In this document: piece by piece, positions 17,500-26,556 of the stretch
How the letters are laid out: every line of letters starts with the position of its first letter
Position numbering within the stretch: the stretch's first letter is position 1
Assembly (NCBI GenBank): GCA_963745945.1
Contig: CAVUZG010000004.1
Coordinates: 124,001 to 188,000, forward strand
Direction: 5' to 3'
Length of the DNA stretch: 64,000 nucleotides
Origin: DATFVA01 sp963745945
GTDB lineage: Bacteria; Bacteroidota; Ignavibacteria; Ignavibacteriales; Ignavibacteriaceae
Notes under the pieces: generated by a model
Seen by the model: the letters and a program-made list of their open reading frames with translations, nothing else
Database searches by the model: none
What the model was told of the DNA's origin: nothing
Made by a program: the position numbers and the translations under genes

Positions 17500-19605
17500 A
17501 TGGCAGAATCAACACTAATACAGCTTGCAGTTGCAGTTCTATTTCTACCGTTGCTTGGATTTGCGGTGGCATTGTTTTTTGGAAAGAAAATAAAAGCTGC
17601 CTACTGGTTTGAGATTTTTACTGTGCTTCTCGGGTTTATATTTACTGTTATTATCGCAGCATCCAAGCTTTCTTCTCACCTAGGCAATGAAATCTCTGTA
17701 GAATTTACTTGGGTTAATTTAGGTAATCTTCCTTTAATCGGAGATTTAAAAATTGATCTGGGAATTTTATTGGATAACATCTCAGTGATAATGATAGCAG
17801 TTGTATTTCTAATAAGTATTCTCGTACATAGTTTTTCAATCCTTTACATGGAAGGGGATAAAAGATACAGCAGATATTTTTCTTATCTCGGTTTGTTCAC
17901 TTTCTCGATGAGCGGAATAGTATTAACTCACAATTTCTTCATGATGTACATTTTCTGGGAACTTGTTGGGATTTCATCCTATTTACTTATTGGATTCTGG
18001 TATGAAAAGAAAACTGCTTCAGATGCTGCAAAGAAAGCCTTTCTTGTTAACAGGATTGGTGATATCGGAATGCTTGCAGGAATTCTGATTCTTTACACAA
18101 CATATCATACTTTTACTTTTGATAAAATATTTGTTGCAATATCCAACGGACAACTTCCATTTAACAGCGAATTCTGGTTAACAATGACCGGAATATTACT
18201 CTTCTGTGGAGCGATCGGAAAATCGGCTCAATTCCCTCTTCATGTTTGGCTGCCAGATGCGATGGAAGGTCCCACACCTGTAAGTGCTTTAATCCATGCT
18301 GCTACAATGGTCGCAGCAGGTGTATTTTTTGTAACCAGAATTTTCACAATGCTTACCGGTGATGCACTTTTATTTATCGCAATAATAGGAGCGTTATCGG
18401 CTCTTATTCCAGCTACGATTGCATTAACCCAAAACGATATTAAAAAAGTTCTGGCTTATTCAACTATAAGTCAGCTTGGCTATATGGTGATGGCACTCGG
18501 AATCGGCGCTTACCAGTTCGCATTCTTCCATTTAATAACACATGCTTTCTTTAAGGCTTGCTTATTCCTGGATTCCGGATCAGTAATCCACGCAATGCAC
18601 CATGAACAGGACATCAGGCAGATGGGTGGACTAAGAAAGAAAATGCCTATTACTTATGCCTCGTTCCTGATTTCTTCACTCGCTATCTCCGGTGTCCCCT
18701 TAACATCAGGATTTTTAAGCAAAGATGGAATCCTCGCAGGATCATACGCTTTTGCTTCTTTAACAGGACATTGGTTATTCCCCATCGTTGGTTTCTTTGT
18801 GGCTGCATTAACTGCATTTTATATGTTCAGATTATTAATTCTCACTTTCCATGGCAAACCGCGTAACGAAGAAAAATACAATCATGCTCACGAATCAAAG
18901 TTTGCAATGGCAATGCCTCTTGCAGTTCTTTCAATTCTTTCAATTTTTATCTGGTACACCCCTAATCCATTTAATCCCGAACAGGGAGCGTTTATGTCTA
19001 AATGGGTTAAAGTGCCGGAATTAGCTGTACCTGATAATGCACGTTACGACTTTATGAAGACTGACATTAAAGCTGATGTCGGACAGGAAGTTGAAGTAAA
19101 AGAACCAGAGGTCATTTTCTCTTCTTCTTATACTGAAGCAATGCATCATGCGCATATTCCTGCAATGATGCTATCATTATTCCTTGCAGGATTTGGGATT
19201 TTACTGGCATTTGTAATGTATCAATGGCAGAAATTAAGTGCAGATAAGATTGCAGAAAAACTTAAACCACTGTACCTGCTTTCTTACAACAAATGGTATT
19301 TCGATGAACTCTACGATGCGACTTTTGTTGCTGGTACAATTGGGTTAAGCAAATTTCTCGCATGGTTTGATCTGTTCTTTATTGATGGAATTGTAAACGG
19401 TTCCGCAACGGTTACAAAAGGAATTTCCCGATTCAGCGGGAAATTTGATAGTATCGTTGTTGATGGACTTGTAAACTTTATGGCTTACCTTTCTGGTTTT
19501 GTAGGTTTGATATTCAGACGCTTCCAGACAGGTAAAGTCCAGACTTATATCGTGTTGGTGATATTCTCATTAGTAATTTTATTGTTTTTATTTAAGTCAT
19601 TTTAA
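17500..19605 (+). CDS. nuoL: NADH-quinone oxidoreductase subunit L
   Basis: This 701-residue antiporter-like subunit is at the distal end of the membrane arm. Conserved text includes FFMMYIFWELVGISSYLLIGFWYEK (buried Glu), LPDAMEGPTPVSALIHAATMVAAGV, QNDIKKVLAYSTISQLGYM and HAMHHEQDIRQMGGL. The long amphipathic lateral helix is expected in the C-terminal ~150 residues. FKACLFLDSGSVIHA has Asp where most homologues have Gly, which may be a true variant or a base error. Confidence 0.96.
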   Translation: MAESTLIQLAVAVLFLPLLGFAVALFFGKKIKAAYWFEIFTVLLGFIFTVIIAASKLSSHLGNEISVEFTWVNLGNLPLIGDLKIDLGILLDNISVIMIAVVFLISILVHSFSILYMEGDKRYSRYFSYLGLFTFSMSGIVLTHNFFMMYIFWELVGISSYLLIGFWYEKKTASDAAKKAFLVNRIGDIGMLAGILILYTTYHTFTFDKIFVAISNGQLPFNSEFWLTMTGILLFCGAIGKSAQFPLHVWLPDAMEGPTPVSALIHAATMVAAGVFFVTRIFTMLTGDALLFIAIIGALSALIPATIALTQNDIKKVLAYSTISQLGYMVMALGIGAYQFAFFHLITHAFFKACLFLDSGSVIHAMHHEQDIRQMGGLRKKMPITYASFLISSLAISGVPLTSGFLSKDGILAGSYAFASLTGHWLFPIVGFFVAALTAFYMFRLLILTFHGKPRNEEKYNHAHESKFAMAMPLAVLSILSIFIWYTPNPFNPEQGAFMSKWVKVPELAVPDNARYDFMKTDIKADVGQEVEVKEPEVIFSSSYTEAMHHAHIPAMMLSLFLAGFGILLAFVMYQWQKLSADKIAEKLKPLYLLSYNKWYFDELYDATFVAGTIGLSKFLAWFDLFFIDGIVNGSATVTKGISRFSGKFDSIVVDGLVNFMAYLSGFVGLIFRRFQTGKVQTYIVLVIFSLVILLFLFKSF

Positions 19606-19626
19606 GGCAGAAATTTATCAGGTAAT

Positions 19627-21235
19627 ATGATGGAAAACTTCCCTATTCTTTCGCTTATAACCTTCCTCCCTGTTTTAGGAATGTTAATTATTATGTTCCT
19701 TCCTAAAACACAAACACAGGTTAATAAAAAGTTTAACACTTTTAATCACCAGTGTGCAGCTGGTTCTTGCAGTCTTGATACTGGCGAATTATAATTATGC
19801 TGCAGGAGGAATTAATGATGCTTCATCATTCCAGTTTATTGAAAGGTTCACCTGGATTGATATAAGCGGATTTTCCTGGATAGGAAAAATTAAAATAGAT
19901 TATTTTCTTGGTATAGATGGATTAAGTGTTCCAATGGTTTTGTTAACTGCAATTATAACTTTTGTGGCAACATTATCATCATGGAAAATTGATAAATCTG
20001 TAAAAGGATATTTTGCTTTATTCCTCTTACTTGATACCGGAATGATGGGAGTTTTCGTTGCACTCGATTTCTTCTTATTCTACATTTTCTGGGAACTTAT
20101 GCTTCTCCCAATGTACTTCCTGATTGGAATCTGGGGCGGCCCGAGAAGAGAATATGCTGCTATTAAATTCTTCCTTTATACTTTACTAGGAAGTGTTTTC
20201 ATCTTATTGGTTATGATTGGTTTGTATTTCAGTACTATGGAAACTATGGCTGATGGAACTAAAATATTTACATTTAATATGCTTTCAATGATGGATGCAG
20301 GAAACTTTACAGCAACCGGAATACTCTCTCCGCTGAATCCATCAAACCTCAGGTTTATAGCTTACATTGCACTGTTCATTGGATTTGCGATAAAGATACC
20401 GATGTTCCCTTTCCACACATGGCTGCCTGATGCACACGTTGAAGCTCCGACTGCCATAAGTGTAATACTTGCCGGTGTTCTACTTAAGATGGGAACATAC
20501 GGAATAATCAGAATATGTTTTCCAATCTTCCCTGATATCACGCATCAGTTAGTCTGGTACATCGCTTTGTTCGGAATGATAAATATTATCTATGGGGCAC
20601 TTTGTGCAATGGCACAAAAGGATTTCAAGAAATTGATTGCCTATTCTTCTGTATCACACATGGGATTTGTAATGCTGGGTCTTGCATCCTTAAATACAAT
20701 CGGACTGTCCGGTGCGATTTTGCAAATGTTCAACCATGGAACAATTACTGCGATGCTCTTCCTTAGTGTTGGAGTAATATACGACCGTGCACATACCAGA
20801 GGTATTGAAGATTTCGGCGGACTCGCAAATCAAATGCCTATTTATTCCGGATTTACAACTCTGGCATTCTTTGCGGCAATTGGTTTACCCGGCTTAAGTG
20901 GTTTTGTATCTGAGGCTTTTGTATTCCTCGGAGCTTTCGGTGTCGAAAGTATAAGAGTTATAACTATTATCTCAACACTTGGAATTTTACTCGGTGCTGG
21001 CTATATGTTATGGACATTCCAACGCGTTTATCTTGGTAACCTTAAAGAAAAATGGTCATCATTAAAAGATCTTACGTTCAGAGAATATGCAATGCTTGTT
21101 CCTTTAAGTGTAATCATAATCTTCCTAGGTGTTTACCCGGCTGCAATGCTGAACCTGATGAATGCATCTGTAAATGCTATGGTTAAATTTATGGCTCATG
21201 CGCAAACCATTTATAGTCAGTTTGCTTCATTCTAA
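19627..21235 (+). CDS. nuoM: NADH-quinone oxidoreductase subunit M, frameshifted near 5' end
   Basis: The long frame (from 19754) encodes an antiporter-like subunit with FYIFWELMLLPMYFLIGIWGGPRREYAA, TWLPDAHVEAPTAISVILAGVLLKMGTYG and AQKDFKKLIAYSSVSHMGFV. Its natural start is missing. A +1 frame from ATG 19627 encodes MMENFPILSLITFLPVLGML, the expected first helix. One surplus base, most simply in the five-A run at 19726-19730, joins them as VNKSLTLLITSVQLVLAV, giving about 535 residues. I regard this as a sequence error in a functional gene. Confidence 0.92.
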
Positions 21236-21259
21236 GTTATTAATATTGGAAATCTAAAA

Positions 21260-22765
21260 ATGATGGACCTTAGCTACATAACTAAAAGTTTTTATTTGCT
21301 AAAACCTGAATTAATAATTTCGGTGGTAATTGTTATTCTGGTTGTTGTTGATCTGATAATGGATAAGAATAAAAAACTTCTCCCTTACATCGCACTTGCA
21401 GGTTTACTTGTCGCAGGTTATTATGTAATAAATCAGTTCGGGTTAAGCGCCTTTGCAAGTAAACCACAGAATAGTATGGGAATGGTAGCTGTTGATTCCT
21501 TTGGTGCGTTTTTCAAACTGATTATTATCCTCTCTTCTCTTTTTGTTGTTTACTTTTCTGTAAATTCTGATGAAGTAAAACAAAGTATGGATAGACATGG
21601 AGAATACTATGCTTTAATCTTCGGTATGATTCTCGGAATGTTTTTTATGGTTACTGCCGCAGATTTGATTTTAGTATATCTTTCTCTCGAGCTTGTCTCT
21701 TTGTCATCTTACGTTCTTGCGGGATTTACAAGAAACTCCTTAAGAAACAGTGAGGCTTCTCTTAAGTATATTATTTACGGCAGCGTTGCAAGTGGAATTA
21801 TGTTGTTCGGTATTTCTCTTCTTTATGGATTGACCGGTTCAACTAACATATACGTAATTAATGTGATTTTACAAAACGGAAATTATAGTTCATTGGCAGT
21901 TCTATTGTCAGGGTTATTAATTTTCACCGGAATTGGTTTTAAAATTTCTGCGGCACCTTTTCATTTCTGGACTCCCGATGTATACGAAGGAGCACCTGTA
22001 ACAATTACAGCCTATCTTTCTATTGCAAGTAAGGCTGCCGGCTTTGCTCTTCTTATAAGATTTATCAGGATAACCTTTGTAATCGGGGTTGATGAAAATG
22101 GATACTGGCATTTGATTAACCTGATTGACTGGAAATCAATTCTTGTAGTAATCTCAATCCTTACCATGACACTCGGAAACTTTGCTGCTCTCTGGCAAAG
22201 CAATATGAAACGACTTCTTGCCTATTCGAGTATCGCTCATGCAGGATACCTTTTGCTTGGATTAGCTGTTTTGTCAAATGCAGGAATAACCGCGATACTG
22301 ATATACTTCGGAGTTTATACTTTTATGACACTCGGAGCCTTCTTTGTCGTAATGTTAATTGCAAACAAACTAGGAACAGAAGAGTTGGATGATTATAAGG
22401 GACTGGGATATTCAGCCCCCTGGCTTGGGATTTCAATTGCGATCTTTCTTGTTTCTCTTACAGGACTTCCGCCTACTGCCGGATTTATTGCCAAGCTTTA
22501 TCTCTTTATTGCACTTGTAGATGCCAAGATGATTGTAGTTGCAGTAATCGCTCTCCTTAATTCAGTTGTATCACTTTATTATTACATCAAAGTTCTTAAG
22601 AATATGTATCTCGTTAAAGTGGAGATAGAAAAACCGGCAATTGCTGTTTCTCCTGCAAATATTGTAATGCTGATAATTCTTCTCGCTCCAATACTTATTC
22701 TTGGAATTTATTTCACACCTTTGATCGAATTAGCAAAATATTCCATTTCTTTGGTAGGATTATAA
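21260..22765 (+). CDS. nuoN: NADH-quinone oxidoreductase subunit N
   Basis: This 501-residue antiporter-like membrane subunit closes the nuo operon. LVYLSLELVSLSSYVLAGF holds the buried glutamate, APFHFWTPDVYEGAPVTITAYLSIASKAAGFA is the central lysine/histidine segment, and QSNMKRLLAYSSIAHAGYLLLG precedes the last helices. Two ATGs open the frame at 21260. A weak hairpin (AAATC/GATTT followed by eight or more T, ~22764-22787) just after the stop may terminate transcription. Confidence 0.96.
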   Translation: MMDLSYITKSFYLLKPELIISVVIVILVVVDLIMDKNKKLLPYIALAGLLVAGYYVINQFGLSAFASKPQNSMGMVAVDSFGAFFKLIIILSSLFVVYFSVNSDEVKQSMDRHGEYYALIFGMILGMFFMVTAADLILVYLSLELVSLSSYVLAGFTRNSLRNSEASLKYIIYGSVASGIMLFGISLLYGLTGSTNIYVINVILQNGNYSSLAVLLSGLLIFTGIGFKISAAPFHFWTPDVYEGAPVTITAYLSIASKAAGFALLIRFIRITFVIGVDENGYWHLINLIDWKSILVVISILTMTLGNFAALWQSNMKRLLAYSSIAHAGYLLLGLAVLSNAGITAILIYFGVYTFMTLGAFFVVMLIANKLGTEELDDYKGLGYSAPWLGISIAIFLVSLTGLPPTAGFIAKLYLFIALVDAKMIVVAVIALLNSVVSLYYYIKVLKNMYLVKVEIEKPAIAVSPANIVMLIILLAPILILGIYFTPLIELAKYSISLVGL

Positions 22766-22811
22766 ATCCACAGATTTGATTTTTTTTCCTTATTTGCTTA
22801 GTTTTATATCC

Positions 22812-22824
22812 GACTAATTTAGTC
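22812..22824. promoter_or_regulatory. IscR type 1-like operator upstream of Rrf2 regulator
   Basis: The core GACTAATTTAGTC is an inverted repeat flanked by ATATCC and CTATTT. It matches the known IscR type 1 consensus core GACTRWWWYAGTC at every position. It ends 12 bases before the ATG of the Rrf2-family gene, so it would overlap that gene's promoter. The inference is autorepression by the [2Fe-2S] regulator encoded next to it, as for Escherichia coli iscR. Confidence 0.85.
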
Positions 22825-22836
22825 CTATTTATATAT

Positions 22837-23244
22837 ATGTTAAAACTTTCTAAAAAGAGCGAATATGCGCTAATGGCAGTCAGATACCTGGCGATGAATT
22901 CAACTGGAAAATTTTCAACAGCGAAGGAAATATCGGAATATTATGACATTCCCTTCGAATTAGTCTCGAAGGTTTTACAACAATTAGTAAGGAAAAATGT
23001 TATATCTTCATTTCAGGGTGTCCGTGGTGGATATTCTTTGAGTAGAACTCCTGAACAAATTTCACTCATGGAAATAATTAGTTCTGTAGAAGATAATTAT
23101 CAGATAACAAATTGTATGGATGAAAAAAGCTCTCAAAAGGATTGTAACCATTTCGAGTGCTGTATGATAAGAGATCCATTGATTAAAGTTCAGAGAGAAA
23201 TAGATAAAGTATTTCAAAATATGAAAGTAAACCAGATTTTATAA
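22837..23244 (+). CDS. iscR: Rrf2-family regulator, IscR-like
   Basis: This 135-residue protein has an N-terminal winged helix: KKSEYALMAVRYLA, then TAKEISEYYDIPFELVSKVLQQLVRKNVISSFQGVRGGYSL. Cysteines at 93, 103, 108 and 109 lie where IscR binds its [2Fe-2S] cluster, though their spacing differs from C92/C98/C104 of E. coli IscR. An IscR type 1-like operator precedes it, and it leads an Fe-S assembly cluster, both supporting an IscR role. No Shine-Dalgarno is visible before the ATG. The symbol is by inference. Confidence 0.85.
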   Translation: MLKLSKKSEYALMAVRYLAMNSTGKFSTAKEISEYYDIPFELVSKVLQQLVRKNVISSFQGVRGGYSLSRTPEQISLMEIISSVEDNYQITNCMDEKSSQKDCNHFECCMIRDPLIKVQREIDKVFQNMKVNQIL

Positions 23245-23257
23245 AGTATAATTGAGT

Positions 23258-24436
23258 ATGAAATTCCCGATATATCTTGATAATCACGCAACTACCCCGG
23301 TTGATCCATCAGTACTGGAAGCAATGCTTCCCTGGTTAACTACGAAATATGGAAATGCCGCAAGTAAGGATCATTCGTTCGGCTGGGAGGCAGAAAGTAT
23401 CGTAAAAATTTCCAGAAGAAAAATAGCAGAATTTATTGGAGCAGATCCAAAGGAAATAATATTTACAAGCGGAGCAACTGAGGCAATAAATCTTGCACAT
23501 TTTGGTGTAGTGGAAAGTTACGGATCAAAAGGAAAACATATAGTTACAAGTTCTGTTGAACATAGCGCAGTTCTCGATTCATTAAAATTCTTAGAAAAAA
23601 CAGGATATAAAATCAGCATACTTCCTGTTGATCAATATGGAAGAATTAATATCGATTCGCTTAAAAACGAAATTCGTAATGATACGATTCTTGGTTTCAA
23701 TGATGACTGCAAATAATGAAATCGGAAATGTTTACGATATAAATTCAATAGGCGAAATCTGCAGAGAGAAAAATATTATTTTTCATACAGATGCTACACA
23801 GGCAATTGGGAAAATAAAATTTAATATTAAAATGTTGATTTAGCTTCCTTCTCTGCTCATAAAATATACGGTCCAAAAGGAATCGGAGCATTATATATCA
23901 GGAATAAAAATCCGAAGATAAATTTATCTCCCCAGATCTTTGGCGGAGGGCATGAAAATGGTTTACGTTCCGGAACTTTAAATGTACCGGGTATAACCGG
24001 ATTCGGAAAAGCAATTGAAGTTGCTTCGGATGAATTTGAATCTGATTTTAACCGGATAACATCTTACAGGGACAAAATGCTCAAAAATTTTTCTGAAAAA
24101 CTTGAGGGAATCCAGGTAAATGGTGATCTGGATAACCATCTTCCAAACAATTTAAATGTTATTTTTAAAGGTATTCGGTCAGAAAACTTTATTATGAACT
24201 TGAGAAAAATTGCAGTCTCTACGGGTTCAGCTTGTACCTCGGCTTCATTAAAACCAAGTCATGTTTTAGAAGCAATTGGATTAACCTACGAGCTGGCCAG
24301 TTCATCGATAAGATTTGGATTAGGCAGATTTAATACAGAAGAAGAGATCAATTTTGTTATAAATGAAGTAATAACTACCGTGAAAAACTTGAGAGAAAAT
24401 TTTCAAATTGAATCTAAAGAAATAATTAATCAATAA
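23258..24436 (+). CDS. iscS: Cysteine desulfurase (IscS/NifS type), two compensating frameshifts
   Basis: This PLP enzyme takes sulfur from cysteine for Fe-S clusters. Three frame segments add up to about 392 residues, normal for IscS. Visible parts are YLDNHATTPVDP at the start, SSVEHSAVLDS, HTDATQAIGK, the PLP lysine in FSAHKIYGPKGIGALY (~residue 202), and the persulfide cysteine in STGSACTSAS (~326). One surplus G at 23693-23694 and one missing A in the run 23829-23832 break and restore the frame. I prefer ATG 23258 to the TTG at 23252. It follows the regulator by 13 bases. Confidence 0.92.
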
Positions 24437-24450
24437 ATAAAGGAATTAAT

Positions 24451-24750
24451 ATGCTCCGGGGAAAACTAAATGAATATTTTAAGTTGCTAAAGAATGAAGA
24501 CAAGCAATTTTTAACTTTTCTTAAAGCAAAATACCCATTGTTTCATAAATCAAATTTCTTTTACAGAGATTTCCAATATGGAATAAGGAAATATATGGAG
24601 CTTAAAGGAATAGATATTACGTACAGTGAAGCTGATAAACTAGCAAAAGAATTGGCGTCATCTTTTGAACAGCAAGAAATTTTTATTCCCGTGAACTCCC
24701 AGGGCTGGACATTAAATTATCCTGAATTTGTAACTGTTAGCCCCCGGTGA
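24451..24750 (+). CDS. Hypothetical small protein in Fe-S cluster locus
   Basis: This 99-residue protein is not one I recognise. An AAAGGA lies about six bases before its ATG, and it sits 14 bases after the desulfurase stop, so it is likely translated. It has no cysteines, which argues against direct cluster binding, and no signal peptide. The sequence is charged and aromatic-rich (FLKAKYPLFHKSNFFYRDFQ), likely alpha-helical, ending in a short beta-like tail. Its position between iscS and an A-type carrier suggests an accessory role. Confidence 0.7.
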   Translation: MLRGKLNEYFKLLKNEDKQFLTFLKAKYPLFHKSNFFYRDFQYGIRKYMELKGIDITYSEADKLAKELASSFEQQEIFIPVNSQGWTLNYPEFVTVSPR

Positions 24751-24796
24751 TCCATTATAACATTAATAATAAATTATTAGTTTGAGGAACTCAGAA

Positions 24797-25147
24797 ATGC
24801 CAGAAGTAAAAATTGAAAATGATATATCTATTACAGAAAAAGCAGCAAAAGAAGTAGTACAGATCAAATCCGAAAATAATATTCCGGAAGGATTTGGATT
24901 AAGAGTCGGAGTTAAAGGCGGCGGCTGTTCCGGCTTAACTTATACACTCGGATTTGATGCAGAACCAAAAGAAGGTGACACAGTCATCGAAGAAAAAGGT
25001 TTGAAATTATTTGTAGACGGAAAAAGCCTCTTCTATCTTATGGGAACCGAACTTGATTTTTCCGATGGATTGAATGGTAAAGGATTTGTTTTTAACAATC
25101 CTAACGCAACGAAAACATGCGGATGCGGTGAATCATTTGGAGTTTAA
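24797..25147 (+). CDS. A-type Fe-S cluster carrier (IscA/ErpA/SufA family)
   Basis: This 116-residue HesB/IscA-fold protein delivers Fe-S clusters to apoproteins. The three conserved cysteines are C44 (GGGCSGLTY), C108 and C110 (KTCGCGESF). ITEKAAKEVVQIKSEN is the usual N-terminal helix. An upstream TTG at 24782 is in frame, but GAGGAAC at 24784-24790 is a good ribosome-binding site for ATG 24797, which I use. It belongs to the regulator-desulfurase group. Confidence 0.92.
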   Translation: MPEVKIENDISITEKAAKEVVQIKSENNIPEGFGLRVGVKGGGCSGLTYTLGFDAEPKEGDTVIEEKGLKLFVDGKSLFYLMGTELDFSDGLNGKGFVFNNPNATKTCGCGESFGV

Positions 25148-25198
25148 TTTCTTAGTAAAATAAATCTTATTCATAATTAAATTATTGGAGGTTAACTA

Positions 25199-25803
25199 AT
25201 GGGAAAATTTGAATTGCCAAAATTGCCCTATGCTTACGATGCACTTGAACCATACATTGATAAAACAACAATGGAGATTCATTACACTAAACATCATAAT
25301 GGTTATGTTACTAAACTGAATGATGCTGTTGCCGGAACTGATTTGGAAAATAAATCACTTGAAGATATATTGAAAGAAGTTTCACAACATCCTGTTGGAG
25401 TGAGAAATAATGGCGGAGGTCATTATAATCATTCTTTGTTCTGGACAATAATGAAGAAAGGCGGCGGCGGTTTTCCGAAAGGTGACCTTGAAACTGCCAT
25501 TGGTTCATCATTTGGTTCTTTTGAAGAATTTAAAAGAAATTCAGTGCAGCTGCAGCAGGGAGATTTGGATCTGGCTGGGCATGGTTAATTGTGAAGGATG
25601 GAAAACTCGTAGTTACTTCTACTCCAAACCAGGATAATCCACTCATGGACGTAGCTGATGATAAAGGAACTCCTATTCTTGGGCTCGATGTTTGGGAACA
25701 TGCTTATTATCTGAAATACCAGAACAAGAGACCTGAGTATATTGAAAACTGGTGGAACCTGATTAACTGGGAAGAAGTTACCCGTCGATTTAAAAGAAGC
25801 TAA
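25199..25803 (+). CDS. sodA: Superoxide dismutase (Fe/Mn), frameshifted
   Basis: Two frames reconstruct a 201-residue Fe/Mn superoxide dismutase. The first has LPYAYDALEPYID, the metal-ligand helix MEIHYTKHHNGYV, and RNNGGGHYNHSLFW. The second has GLDVWEHAYYLKYQNKRPEYIENWWNLINW with the last Asp and His ligands. One A missing near 25537-25539 breaks the frame; restoring it gives EEFKRKFSAAAAGRFGSGWAWLIVKDGK. A strong GGAGG precedes the ATG. I cannot tell the metal preference. A terminator follows at 25817-25844. Confidence 0.92.
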
Positions 25804-25816
25804 TTAATTTATTAAT

Positions 25817-25844
25817 AAAAGGCGGATTTAATTCCGCCTTTTTT
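25817..25844 (+). terminator. Rho-independent terminator after sod
   Basis: AAGGCGGA pairs with TCCGCCTT around a TTTAAT loop, followed by a T-run. It ends the Fe-S/sod group, just before the LON-domain gene. Confidence 0.85.
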
Positions 25845-25858
25845 GTAAGGTGAAAAGA

Positions 25859-26485
25859 ATGTTATCTGAAATTCCATTATTCCCTTTAAATATTGTGGTA
25901 TTTCCCTCTTCAAAATATCCCCTTCATATTTTTGAAGAAAGATACAAAAAGATGATTGCCAGATGCCTGGCTGAAAAAAAAGGTTTTGGAATCGTTACCA
26001 GGATAAATAACGAATTGTCAAAAATAGGAAGTTATGTTGTAATAGAAGATATTCTTCAGAAATTTGATAATGGGGAAATGGATATTTCCGTTACCGGTAA
26101 AGGTCGGTTTGTTATAGATAATGTTTATTCCCACACCGATAAGTACCTTATTGCAAGGGTAACTGAGTATGATGATATAACTTCTATTGTAACCCCCTCA
26201 CTTCTACTTGAACTGCAGAATTCATTCGAGAGAATAATTGAGAAGACTAATTTTCAACTTGAGGAGGCATTTTGGAGAAACTACGAAGAAACTAATCTGA
26301 AATCATTTAAGCTGGCAGAAAAATCAGGCCTTACATTACAGCAGCAGCAAACTCTGCTTACATATCAGGATGAATCTAAGAGAGTAAATTACCTGATAGA
26401 ACATTACGTGGATCTTGAGAAACAGTTTTCACAATCTGCTACTGTCCGCAGTATTGTTATGAGCGATGGATACATTAATAACTAA
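25859..26485 (+). CDS. LON peptidase substrate-binding domain protein
   Basis: This protein of about 208 residues consists of the Lon N-terminal domain only, without ATPase or protease. IPLFPLNIVVFPSSKYPLHIFEERYKKMI is the family start, GFGIV and MDISVTGKGRFVI follow, and the C-terminal half is helical. Such stand-alone proteins are common, but their partners are poorly known. I choose ATG 25859 over the in-frame GTG 25850 because AAGGTG at 25848-25853 is well spaced for the ATG. It is flanked by terminators, so it appears monocistronic. Confidence 0.88.
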   Translation: MLSEIPLFPLNIVVFPSSKYPLHIFEERYKKMIARCLAEKKGFGIVTRINNELSKIGSYVVIEDILQKFDNGEMDISVTGKGRFVIDNVYSHTDKYLIARVTEYDDITSIVTPSLLLELQNSFERIIEKTNFQLEEAFWRNYEETNLKSFKLAEKSGLTLQQQQTLLTYQDESKRVNYLIEHYVDLEKQFSQSATVRSIVMSDGYINN

Positions 26486-26506
26486 ATTTTAAAACTTCTT
26501 TAAAAT

Positions 26507-26540
26507 AAAAAAGGGAAAGCAATTTGCTTTCCCTTTTTTT
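26507..26540. terminator. Bidirectional terminator between LON gene and atpC
   Basis: GGGAAAGCA pairs with TGCTTTCCC around a three-base loop, preceded by A-rich and followed by T-rich tracts. It can serve both convergent genes. Confidence 0.9.
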
Positions 26541-26556
26541 AATCTATATTATTTCC

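Noticed and set aside
23620..23850. Programmed ribosomal frameshifting in the cysteine desulfurase
   Set aside because: The sites lack a slippery heptamer with a downstream structure, and two opposite shifts in one gene have no known precedent in this family. Consensus error is simpler.
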